This document shows positions 22,975 to 27,973 of a stretch of 48,188 nt of DNA, piece after piece (within the stretch, counting starts at the first letter, position 1; each line of letters starts with the position of its first letter). Source of the stretch: Desulfovibrionaceae bacterium (lineage in GTDB: Bacteria; Desulfobacterota; Desulfovibrionia; Desulfovibrionales; Desulfovibrionaceae). Under the pieces are notes generated by a model. It did not search any database, was not told where the DNA came from, and saw only the letters and a program-made list of their open reading frames with translations. Both the position numbers and the translations under genes were made by a program. The stretch covers positions 1 through 48,188 of the forward strand of contig WRHT01000001.1 of assembly GCA_009783115.1 (NCBI GenBank), written 5' to 3'.

Positions 22975-23342
22975 GCTCCCTCCAAAATAATTGGCTTCAC
23001 GCCGCTAATATCTTGCCTCGGCGGTGGTGGCGCAGGCGGCTCAGGTCGTTGTTCCCTCACCGCCCCCACGGCCTTGGGCGCATCGTCCACAGTGCGCACA
23101 ATTGCCACCTGTCCGCGCCACTCGCTGAAAAAGCGTTCCTGGTCCGGAGTGAGTGTCCCGGCGCGTTGCCCCTTGGCCTTGGGACGCTTCACTTCCAGGA
23201 GGTAATTGCGTCCCCGGAAGCCTACCAGCAAATCCGGGCACCCTTGGCCGACCCTGGAAAGGTCCAGCACCTCCGCCCCGACCCGTCGCAGGGCCTGGAT
23301 GATCTCCGCTTGGTTCGCGTCGGTCTTGGCGGCGCGTCTCAT
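22971..23342 (-). CDS. VRR-NUC domain nuclease
   Basis: A 123-residue protein of the VRR-NUC family of PD-(D/E)xK nucleases. Visible motifs are an N-terminal KTDANQAEIIQALRRVGA, GQGCPDLLVGFRGRNYLLEVK (the catalytic D and ExK) and LTPDQERFFSEW. Phage members are thought to resolve branched DNA before packaging. It is the first gene of the leftward late region and starts about 30 bases from the X1 element of the Bro-N leader. The Pro-rich C-terminal end is not part of the domain. Confidence 0.85.
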   Translation of the reverse strand: MRRAAKTDANQAEIIQALRRVGAEVLDLSRVGQGCPDLLVGFRGRNYLLEVKRPKAKGQRAGTLTPDQERFFSEWRGQVAIVRTVDDAPKAVGAVREQRPEPPAPPPPRQDISGVKPIILEGA

Positions 23343-23352
23343 GCGAAAAACC

Positions 23353-23382
23353 TTGACAGTTTTTCGGGCATAGGGTTAGCGT
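23353..23382 (+). promoter_or_regulatory. Candidate promoter for the Bro-N leader transcript
   Basis: TTGACA (23353-23358) is perfect, but the -10 position (TTAGCG or TAGCGT at 17-18 bases) is weak. It is in the same place relative to the X1 element as TTGACT in the rha leader. The region overlaps the start of the divergent nuclease gene. Confidence 0.4.
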
Positions 23383-23427
23383 GACCTTGAAGGTGCTGAA
23401 AACACCTGCGAGCGGACACGCCAACCC
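23373..23427. other. Conserved leader element X1 upstream of the Bro-N C4-like RNA
   Basis: An 11-base imperfect inverted repeat, GGGTTAGCGTG (23373-23383) with CACGCCAACCC (23417-23427), closes a segment holding a GGTG/CACC hairpin and CCTGCGAG (23405-23412). The single mismatch is A-C on the plus strand but G-U on the minus strand, which hints at minus-strand RNA. However, the promoter-like TTGACA points the other way. On the plus strand CTGCGAG copies the Bro-N ribosome-binding site; on the minus strand it would be antisense to it. A related element precedes rha. Confidence 0.45.
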
Positions 23428-23479
23428 GAAAGCATTGGCTTTCTTTTTGCCCTTTGGTCAGGGGAAAATTGTCATTGTT

Positions 23480-23553
23480 GCCGGGTGTGGACGAATAGAA
23501 TACCCGCAAGGGGAATAAGTCCGGAGTCCTCGTAGCTCTTTTCAGCACCCGGC
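23480..23553 (+). ncRNA. C4-type antisense RNA candidate upstream of the Bro-N gene
   Basis: A 74-nt element with the same plan as the one upstream of rha. The outer stem is GCCGGGTG (23480-23487) with CACCCGGC (23546-23553). Hairpin A spans 23489-23522 (GGAC/GTCC), the same 34 nt as in the rha copy. Hairpin B spans 23524-23538. Its loop CCTCGTAG (23528-23535) pairs with CTGCGAGG (23595-23602), the Bro-N ribosome-binding site, with 8 pairs including one G-U. A further hairpin, GGCATCTTTC (23551-23560) with GGAAGATGCC (23566-23575), shares bases with the outer stem and gives an alternative fold. Confidence 0.7.
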
Positions 23554-23608
23554 ATCTTTCATTGGGGAAGATGCCTGTACGAACCTGAAAAGTTCTGCGA
23601 GGTGTATC

Positions 23609-24259
23609 ATGTCCCAAGCTCTTACTTTCCAAGACCACAGCGTCAGAGTCCATACCGAAGGCGAGCAGCTTTGGTTTGTTGCCAAAGACGTTTGCAAAGT
23701 TCTCGGCATTGCATGGAGCAGCCATACGCTTGACGCTATCCCTGCCGCTTGGAAAGGGGTGGTAAAACTTGCTACCCCTTTTGGAAAACGAGGCGGCGGC
23801 AAGCAAACCCTTCGCACCATCAACGAAGCCGGAACGTACAAACTCGCCTTCCGCTCGAACAAGCCGGAGGCTGACGCCTTCACGAACTGGGTGGCTTCTG
23901 AGGTTCTGCCGAGTATCAGAAAGACCGGGAAGTACGAGGCCGGGGGGAAGGCCAAGCCCCGTCAACGCGCTTTGCCACCAGCCAAGCCAGCCTTGTTGCC
24001 CGCGCCCATCTCCACTTATGACAAGCTGGTGCTGACCTATATCCCCTTTGAGCAGTCTTATAATGAATGCCAGCGGCTCGAAAAAGCGTTTTACGACACC
24101 GCTACCGCGCTCTGGTGGGAATTTAACTACGGCAGCCGCCCCATGAATGAACAAGCCTTTGCCGCTGTTCACGCCCTGACCAACGTCCTTTATTCGTTCG
24201 GCACTACCGGAAGCGCCGTGAAAGACGTTATGCAGGCGGTCAGAAAGCTGATGAAGTGA
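23609..24259 (+). CDS. Bro-N domain prophage antirepressor
   Basis: A 216-residue protein whose first 110 residues are a Bro-N domain: LWFVAKDVCKVLGI, then TINEAGTYKLAFRSNKPEA and FTNWVASEVLPSIRKTGKY. This domain is found in phage antirepressors that inactivate the lytic repressor. The C-terminal part (about 130-216) is helical and not assigned. The ribosome-binding site CTGCGAGG is 6 bases before the ATG and is the predicted target of the leader RNA at 23480-23553. The gene is divergent from the late operon and ends at a strong terminator. Confidence 0.87.
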   Translation: MSQALTFQDHSVRVHTEGEQLWFVAKDVCKVLGIAWSSHTLDAIPAAWKGVVKLATPFGKRGGGKQTLRTINEAGTYKLAFRSNKPEADAFTNWVASEVLPSIRKTGKYEAGGKAKPRQRALPPAKPALLPAPISTYDKLVLTYIPFEQSYNECQRLEKAFYDTATALWWEFNYGSRPMNEQAFAAVHALTNVLYSFGTTGSAVKDVMQAVRKLMK

Positions 24260-24262
24260 GCC

Positions 24263-24279
24263 GGTTACAATTTGTAACC
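24263..24279. promoter_or_regulatory. 17-base palindrome after the Bro-N gene
   Basis: GGTTACA-ATT-TGTAACC is a perfect inverted repeat with a three-base centre, four bases after the stop codon. It could be an operator for a phage regulator; no regulator is identified. Confidence 0.4.
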
Positions 24280-24287
24280 ACCTGACA

Positions 24288-24313
24288 GCCCTCGGGAAAC
24301 CGGGGGCTTTTTT
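24288..24313 (+). terminator. Terminator of the Bro-N gene
   Basis: GCCCTCGG-GAAA-CCGGGGGC forms an 8-bp stem (one T-G pair) with a GNRA loop, followed by six T. Confidence 0.9.
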
Positions 24314-24323
24314 AAGTTCCGTG

Positions 24324-24351
24324 TTGACAAAGTACACAAACTTTTTATATT
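24324..24351 (+). promoter_or_regulatory. Strong promoter for a convergent small RNA
   Basis: Perfect TTGACA (24324-24329), 16-base spacer and TATATT (24346-24351). No gene follows on the plus strand; only a structured 115-nt stretch ending in a terminator-like hairpin. The promoter faces the small hydrophobic peptide gene at 24472-24555. Confidence 0.7.
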
Positions 24352-24352
24352 C

Positions 24353-24392
24353 AAAAAAGACGGGCGCGGAAGTGCTGATACACCCCGCGCCC
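24353..24392 (-). terminator. Terminator for the small hydrophobic peptide mRNA
   Basis: On the minus strand GGGCGCGG (24392-24385) pairs with CCGCGCCC (24369-24362) and is followed by GTCTTTTTT. The peptide mRNA would therefore extend about 110 bases past its stop codon and overlap the opposite transcript completely. Confidence 0.75.
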
Positions 24393-24475
24393 TGGGACGA
24401 GTTCCCCGGTAGTTTTTAGGTACCAAGCAACAGCCCCGTAGGAATGAGCAGTTCTTACGGGGCAAGCCTTTTTAG
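24358..24475 (+). ncRNA. Candidate antisense (antitoxin) RNA
   Basis: The transcript predicted from the promoter at 24324-24351 has no coding potential. It holds hairpins at 24362-24392 and a 12-bp stem at 24433-24463 followed by CTTTTT. It ends at the stop codon of the opposite peptide gene and overlaps that gene's whole 3' untranslated region. This is the geometry of type I antitoxin RNAs such as RatA and SR4. The T run is separated from the stem by a few bases, so the exact 3' end is uncertain. Confidence 0.5.
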
Positions 24476-24555
24476 ACGTTAATGTAACGTATAATCAGGG
24501 CCGCGAAAACGGCTGCGACCGTAGCCGCAAACACGTTCACAAGGAACTTGCTCAT
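24472..24555 (-). CDS. 27-residue hydrophobic peptide, candidate type I toxin
   Basis: The frame encodes MSKFLVNVFAATVAAVFAAL followed by IIRYINV: one transmembrane helix with a short basic start and a single Arg near the end. The ribosome-binding site AAAGGAGG lies 8 bases from the ATG. It is buried in a hairpin, TTCTCC-GAAA-GGAGGA (24578-24563), as in many type I toxin messages. An AT-rich -10 region lies at about 24593-24600. A strong opposing promoter produces a convergent RNA over its 3' region. Size, hydrophobicity, occluded start and antisense layout fit a type I toxin. The peptide family is not recognised, so it could be another small membrane protein. Confidence 0.55.
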   Translation of the reverse strand: MSKFLVNVFAATVAAVFAALIIRYINV

Positions 24556-24562
24556 AGGCGCA

Positions 24563-24578
24563 TCCTCCTTTCGGAGAA
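24563..24578 (-). promoter_or_regulatory. Hairpin hiding the ribosome-binding site of the small peptide gene
   Basis: TTCTCC pairs with GGAGGA across a GAAA tetraloop on the minus strand, masking the full Shine-Dalgarno sequence. Confidence 0.65.
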
Positions 24579-24622
24579 CTCGCCCCACCGATTATTTATA
24601 CTAAAAACCTAGTGATTACAAT

Positions 24623-24648
24623 GCCCCCTGGTTCGCCGGGGCTTTTTT
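24623..24648 (+). terminator. Terminator-like hairpin
   Basis: GCCCC...GGGGC with inner TGG/CCG-type pairing and a TTCG loop is followed by six T on the plus strand. Confidence 0.75.
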
Positions 24649-24679
24649 ATTCCCTGAAACACCCCTCATTTCCCCCTCA

Positions 24680-24937
24680 TTATCCCCTCACAGCTTTTTC
24701 CATTCCCCTATCGTAGAGCTTACCACTCTGCGCTACATAGACGACAAAACCTGTCGTAAGCTGGATGGTGACGTGTTCCTGCGTCCCAATCATTTGGCTG
24801 ACCCCTATCATGGTCGCGCCAACGTGATTGAGACCCGTCCCTTCAAAGTGGATGTGGACGTGGAAAAGCGTTGCTCCGATTAACACCGGGACAGCATATA
24901 AAATAAGGGCTACGCCATAGGGTCCCGCAAAAAGCAC
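24680..24937 (-). CDS. Doubtful small hypothetical protein
   Basis: An 85-residue frame begins at a GTG without a clear ribosome-binding site. It has one N-terminal hydrophobic stretch (VALILYAVPVLIGATLF) and ends in VVYVAQSGKLYDRGMEKAVRG. No family is recognised. The same stretch is open on the plus strand, ending at 24882, with reasonable codon use, so the coding strand is not certain. It may be a decayed phage gene near the attachment site. Confidence 0.25.
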   Translation of the reverse strand: MLFAGPYGVALILYAVPVLIGATLFHVHIHFEGTGLNHVGATMIGVSQMIGTQEHVTIQLTTGFVVYVAQSGKLYDRGMEKAVRG

Positions 24938-24957
24938 TGACTACTCGCAAAGCCCAG

Positions 24958-24982
24958 CCCCCGCTGAAAGGCGGGGGTTTTT
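24958..24982 (+). terminator. Terminator near the prophage end
   Basis: CCCCCGC-TGAAAG-GCGGGGG is a perfect 7-bp stem followed by TTTTTGTTT. Confidence 0.85.
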
Positions 24983-24989
24983 GTTTGCT

Positions 24990-25054
24990 GAACATTTTAA
25001 CTGAACATTTTTATGCCGAACTATGCCGAAAACGGCCTCAAAATGTTCAGTTAA
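24990..25054. repeat. Arm-type repeats at the right attachment site
   Basis: GAACATTTT occurs twice in tandem (24990-24998 and 25003-25011) and ATGCCGAA twice after it (25013-25020 and 25023-25030). TTAACTGAACATTTT (24997-25011) is repeated as a perfect inverted copy at 25040-25054. Repeats of this kind 50-100 bases from an att core are typical integrase or excisionase arm-binding sites. Confidence 0.65.
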
Positions 25055-25096
25055 TTGATATAACTTGCTGATATATTTAATAATTTAATGCAAGAT

Positions 25097-25146
25097 AATG
25101 CTTTGGGAGCATGATGTCGGAGGTTCGAGTCCTCTCACTCCGACCA
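25097..25146 (+). other. attR: 3' fragment of tRNA-Pro(UGG)
   Basis: The stretch matches the 3' two-thirds of a proline tRNA. The anticodon stem is ATGC/GCAT with loop TTTGGGA (anticodon TGG at 25104-25106). A T-arm GGAGG-TTCGAGT-CCTCT, the 3' acceptor strand CACTCCG, discriminator A and CCA follow. The D-arm and 5' acceptor strand are missing; the sequence upstream is AT-rich phage DNA. This is the signature of prophage integration into a tRNA 3' end. The intact tRNA should be at the left prophage junction outside the window. Confidence 0.85.
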
Positions 25147-25155
25147 AAAAAATCA

Positions 25156-25192
25156 GAGGGTTACGATACACAATCGTGACCCTCGTTTTTTT
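25156..25192 (+). terminator. Terminator of the tRNA locus
   Basis: GAGGGTTACGAT pairs with ATCGTGACCCTC (12 bp, one T-G) and is followed by seven T. It lies ten bases after the tRNA CCA end. Confidence 0.9.
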
Positions 25193-25216
25193 CCGTAATC
25201 TCAGCGCCGCCCGGAC

Positions 25217-25417
25217 TCAGCTCTTTTTATCCTCTTCCGCCGCCGCTTTTTTCTGGGCCTGAGGGGTAACGTCTATTTCATCCGGCTCCTGGGTGGCCCG
25301 TTTGAAATTTTTTATGGCTTTGCCCAATCCCCCGCCGATCTCGGGCAGCTTCTTGGCGCCAAAAATAATCACCACCACCAGCAATACTATAAGAAGTTGG
25401 GTCATGCTTGGGGCCAT
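25217..25417 (-). CDS. tatA: Sec-independent translocase subunit TatA
   Basis: A 66-residue protein with the TatA plan: a short N-terminus, one transmembrane helix ([14 protein letters not shown]), the hinge [21 protein letters not shown], and a charged Lys/Glu-rich tail. TatA oligomers let folded proteins cross the inner membrane. The start at 25417 is chosen because AAAGGA lies 8 bases upstream. A longer frame from 25504 adds residues unlike TatA. It is the first host gene next to the integrated phage. Confidence 0.93.
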   Translation of the reverse strand: MAPSMTQLLIVLLVVVIIFGAKKLPEIGGGLGKAIKNFKRATQEPDEIDVTPQAQKKAAAEEDKKS

Positions 25418-25545
25418 AATCGCCATCCTTTTGACTGGTACTTGACAGCCACCCTCACGGACGGCTCTGGCGCATGATATACCTGCCCCCGGCCGCCAAG
25501 TCAAACAATAAAGAACGCTTGCCTTATCCTCCTGTTCCGGCTAGG

Positions 25546-26382
25546 ATGAACAAATTGAAAACCGTAATGCGCAAACTCGTTGTATATGCCCCCACTTTGC
25601 ATCCGGCGCTGCTTCCGGCAGCTATGCCAGATGAAGTGCGCTTCCTTTGTCCCGGCCTGCCTCTGCCGGCTGAAGAAAAGGCCGGACGCTTTTTTCAGCC
25701 CGAAAACCTTCCCTTTGCCCCCACAGAGGCCTCCAAGGTACTGGAAGAACTGTTGGAACTCGGTTTGCGCCTCGCCCCCGGACGTCGGCTCAAAGACAGA
25801 CTTACCCCGGAGGCTGGGGCACCGCGTCTGCCGGAAGATGAAGCCCTGGCCCTGGAGAATTTTACCAATGACGGAAAAAATCCCGGAAAACACCCGCCTC
25901 CGGCAAACCGTGAGGATTTGCGGCAGGCGCAGAAACTCCTCCTCCTGGCCTGGGATCACGAAGAAAATATCCTGGCCCTGAACGCCCTGGAAGACGAGGT
26001 GCGCACGGGCGAGGCCCGCTTGCGGCAGACCCTGGGCGAAGGCGATCCTCTCCCGGAAGATACCCGTAAAAGCGCGGAAAAACACGTCCCGGACTATGAC
26101 TGGGCGATATTGCTGGAAGCCCTGGCGGCCTTCCTGCCCCCGGAATCCTTGATCCTCAGCGCGCACCGGCAACTGAGGGCAACCCTGCTCGAAGAAGGAC
26201 TTTTGCGCCCTCTGTCCGAAGATCTGCGCCAGGACCTAGCCGCCTGGCCGGAAAATTTCACGGAACGCCTGACTTGGGCACGCGTTCCCTTGAGTAGTCT
26301 GGCGCCAGGTAACGACACAGGCCGGGGCAAAAAAGAAGGCCGCCCGATCCTGGTTTACGGCTTCACGGGCCAGGACGCGTAA
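25546..26382 (+). CDS. Unknown soluble protein, 278 residues
   Basis: No known domain is recognised. The protein opens with MNKLKTVMRKLVVYAPTLHP and is rich in Leu, Pro and Glu. It has long helical stretches, including RQAQKLLLLAWDHEENILALNALEDEV, and a C-terminal RPILVYGFTG. The start is uncertain: 25474, 25546 and 25567 are all possible and none has a strong ribosome-binding site. It is followed 2 bases later by the HAD gene, so the two are probably co-transcribed. Confidence 0.6.
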   Translation: MNKLKTVMRKLVVYAPTLHPALLPAAMPDEVRFLCPGLPLPAEEKAGRFFQPENLPFAPTEASKVLEELLELGLRLAPGRRLKDRLTPEAGAPRLPEDEALALENFTNDGKNPGKHPPPANREDLRQAQKLLLLAWDHEENILALNALEDEVRTGEARLRQTLGEGDPLPEDTRKSAEKHVPDYDWAILLEALAAFLPPESLILSAHRQLRATLLEEGLLRPLSEDLRQDLAAWPENFTERLTWARVPLSSLAPGNDTGRGKKEGRPILVYGFTGQDA

Positions 26383-26384
26383 TT

Positions 26385-27038
26385 ATGGCTTATTCCGTGC
26401 CGCGTGGAATCATTTTTGATTGTGACGGCGTGTTGATCAATTCGCGCCTCGCCAATATCACCTTTTACAACGCCCTGCGCTCCAGGGCGGGACTGCCGCC
26501 CCTGGACCGGGACGAGGAAGAATACGCGCACATGGCCACTTACTCCCAGGCCCTGGAATACATCTTCCGGAGCATTGACCACGCGCGCAGGCCGGAGGCG
26601 CTGAACAGAGCCCTGGACGGCCTGGAACAATATGTGGACTATTACAACCTGCTGGGAATTGAAGAGGGGCTGATCCCCCTGCTGGACTGGCTACGGGCCG
26701 GGGGGGTCGCCCTGGCGGTATGCACCAACCGGGTTTCCCCCCTGGACAGCCTGTTGTCCCGTTTTAATCTTGAAGGATATTTCTCCCCGGTGCAAACCGC
26801 CTCCAACTCCCTGCCCAAGCCCAGCCCGGACGGGCTTTTGCAGGTATTGAAGGCTTGGGGGCTGCGGGCCGAAGAGGTGGCCTACCTCGGAGACAGTCTG
26901 GTGGACGCCCAGGCCGCCGCCGCCGCAAAAGTGCCTTTTTGGGCGTTCAAAAACCGGAATCTGACCGCCGCGGCGCATATAAACGATTTCAGCGTCCTGC
27001 ATACCGGTCTGACCCTGGAGCGGACACCGGAAAATTGA
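26385..27038 (+). CDS. HAD-family phosphatase (phosphoglycolate phosphatase-like)
   Basis: A 217-residue HAD hydrolase with all four motifs: DCDGV near residue 12 (nucleophile and general acid Asp), CTN near residue 112, KP near residue 145 and GDSLVD near residue 168. The helical cap is inserted between motifs I and II, as in the phosphoglycolate phosphatase/beta-phosphoglucomutase class. The substrate cannot be told from the sequence. It sits in a run of small conserved genes leading to aroDE. Confidence 0.85.
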   Translation: MAYSVPRGIIFDCDGVLINSRLANITFYNALRSRAGLPPLDRDEEEYAHMATYSQALEYIFRSIDHARRPEALNRALDGLEQYVDYYNLLGIEEGLIPLLDWLRAGGVALAVCTNRVSPLDSLLSRFNLEGYFSPVQTASNSLPKPSPDGLLQVLKAWGLRAEEVAYLGDSLVDAQAAAAAKVPFWAFKNRNLTAAAHINDFSVLHTGLTLERTPEN

Positions 27039-27059
27039 AATACCGTAAAGGAGCGGACG

Positions 27060-27365
27060 ATGCTGTTACTTGCCAACATTTTATCCGCTGTGGCGCTCAT
27101 TCTGGGCGGCCTGATCACTGTGTACACTTGGGTGGTAATCATCGCTGCCGTGATCACCTGGGTCAGGCCGGATCCTTACAACCCCATAGTGCGCGCCCTG
27201 AGGTCCCTGACCGAGCCCGTGCAGTATCAGGTGCGCAAGAGGATGCCCTTTGTATATGCCGGGGGCATAGACTTTTCACCGCTGATCATCATCCTGATCC
27301 TGCAGTTCACCAATATGGCCCTGATCGGCTCCTTGGCCGAATTCGCGCACAATCTGCGCTACTAG
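27060..27365 (+). CDS. YggT-family membrane protein
   Basis: A 101-residue protein with hydrophobic segments at each end (ANILSAVALILGGLITVYTWVVI and SPLIIILILQFTNMALIG; each shown in part). Between them is the conserved SLTEPVQYQVRKRMPF with the Pro-Tyr-N type loop. The YggT family is widespread and linked to osmotic stress tolerance and cell envelope or division functions. AAAGGAG lies before the start. The DUF167 gene follows 10 bases later, a pairing conserved in many bacteria. Confidence 0.85.
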   Translation: MLLLANILSAVALILGGLITVYTWVVIIAAVITWVRPDPYNPIVRALRSLTEPVQYQVRKRMPFVYAGGIDFSPLIIILILQFTNMALIGSLAEFAHNLRY

Positions 27366-27375
27366 GAAACAAATC

Positions 27376-27702
27376 ATGCCGAAAAACGCCGTTCCTGAGC
27401 AGCCTTTCATCATCGCTTCCGCGGAGGGATGGTATCTACTGATCAAGGTATTGCCGGGAGCGAAGCAAAACGCCTTGTGCGGTTGCGAAGGCGAACGGCT
27501 GAAAATCCGCCTGAACGCTCCGGCCGTTGACAATAAAGCCAATGAAGCCCTGCTGGGCTTCCTGGCCAAAACCCTGGCCATCGGCAGAGAAGGCTTGCTC
27601 CTGGTGGCCGGGGGCAAGAGCCAAAAGAAAAAATTGTTTCTGTCCGCCGGGCAAAAACCGGACTGGAGCAGGATCTCCGCTTTGCCCGCCGTAAAAATGT
27701 AA
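27376..27702 (+). CDS. DUF167 (YggU) family protein
   Basis: A 108-residue protein with the YggU pattern: LLIKVLPGAKQNALCG, LKIRLNAPAVDNKANEALLGFLAK and LLLVAGGKSQKKKL. The fold is known for relatives but the molecular function is not. The linkage to yggT is the usual one. Confidence 0.88.
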   Translation: MPKNAVPEQPFIIASAEGWYLLIKVLPGAKQNALCGCEGERLKIRLNAPAVDNKANEALLGFLAKTLAIGREGLLLVAGGKSQKKKLFLSAGQKPDWSRISALPAVKM

Positions 27703-27729
27703 TTAACGTATAAACGGAGGTAAACTATC

Positions 27730-27969
27730 ATGGATGCGCCGGAAATGCGTTTGCTGGAAAAATATGCTCCTGGAGATGAAGAATTGCGATCCTTGTGGGA
27801 AGAACATAAGTTATTTGAAAAACAATTGGAAAAGCTGGAAAACAAAAACTTCAGAACCCCGGCCGAAGAACAGCAGGCGCGCGAGCTCAAGAAACAAAAA
27901 CTCGAAGGTAAGACCAAATTGGTAGCGATTTTGGATCGTTACAAAAAGAACGAGGAAAAAGCCAAATAG
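27730..27969 (+). CDS. DUF465 family small protein
   Basis: A 79-residue helical-hairpin protein with two coiled-coil helices (EELRSLWEEHKLFEKQLEKLE and ELKKQKLEGKTKLVAIL; shown in part) and a short linker with RTPAEE. This matches DUF465 proteins. A GGAGG site precedes the start. Function unknown; it lies between the yggT-DUF167 pair and aroDE. Confidence 0.8.
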   Translation: MDAPEMRLLEKYAPGDEELRSLWEEHKLFEKQLEKLENKNFRTPAEEQQARELKKQKLEGKTKLVAILDRYKKNEEKAK

Positions 27970-27973
27970 TTCC

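Noticed and set aside
23339..24337. 332-residue minus-strand frame opposite the Bro-N gene
   Set aside because: The Bro-N gene on the plus strand has a clear domain and ribosome-binding site. The opposite frame runs through the leader RNAs and has no family features.
24680..24882. Plus-strand coding remnant opposite the doubtful minus-strand frame
   Set aside because: The frame ending at 24882 looks protein-like but has no start codon with a ribosome-binding site and no recognised family, so it is mentioned only as a caution.
25080..25146. Complete tRNA gene
   Set aside because: Only the anticodon arm, T-arm and 3' acceptor strand are present. The sequence before 25097 does not form a D-arm or a 5' acceptor strand, so this is an attachment-site fragment.
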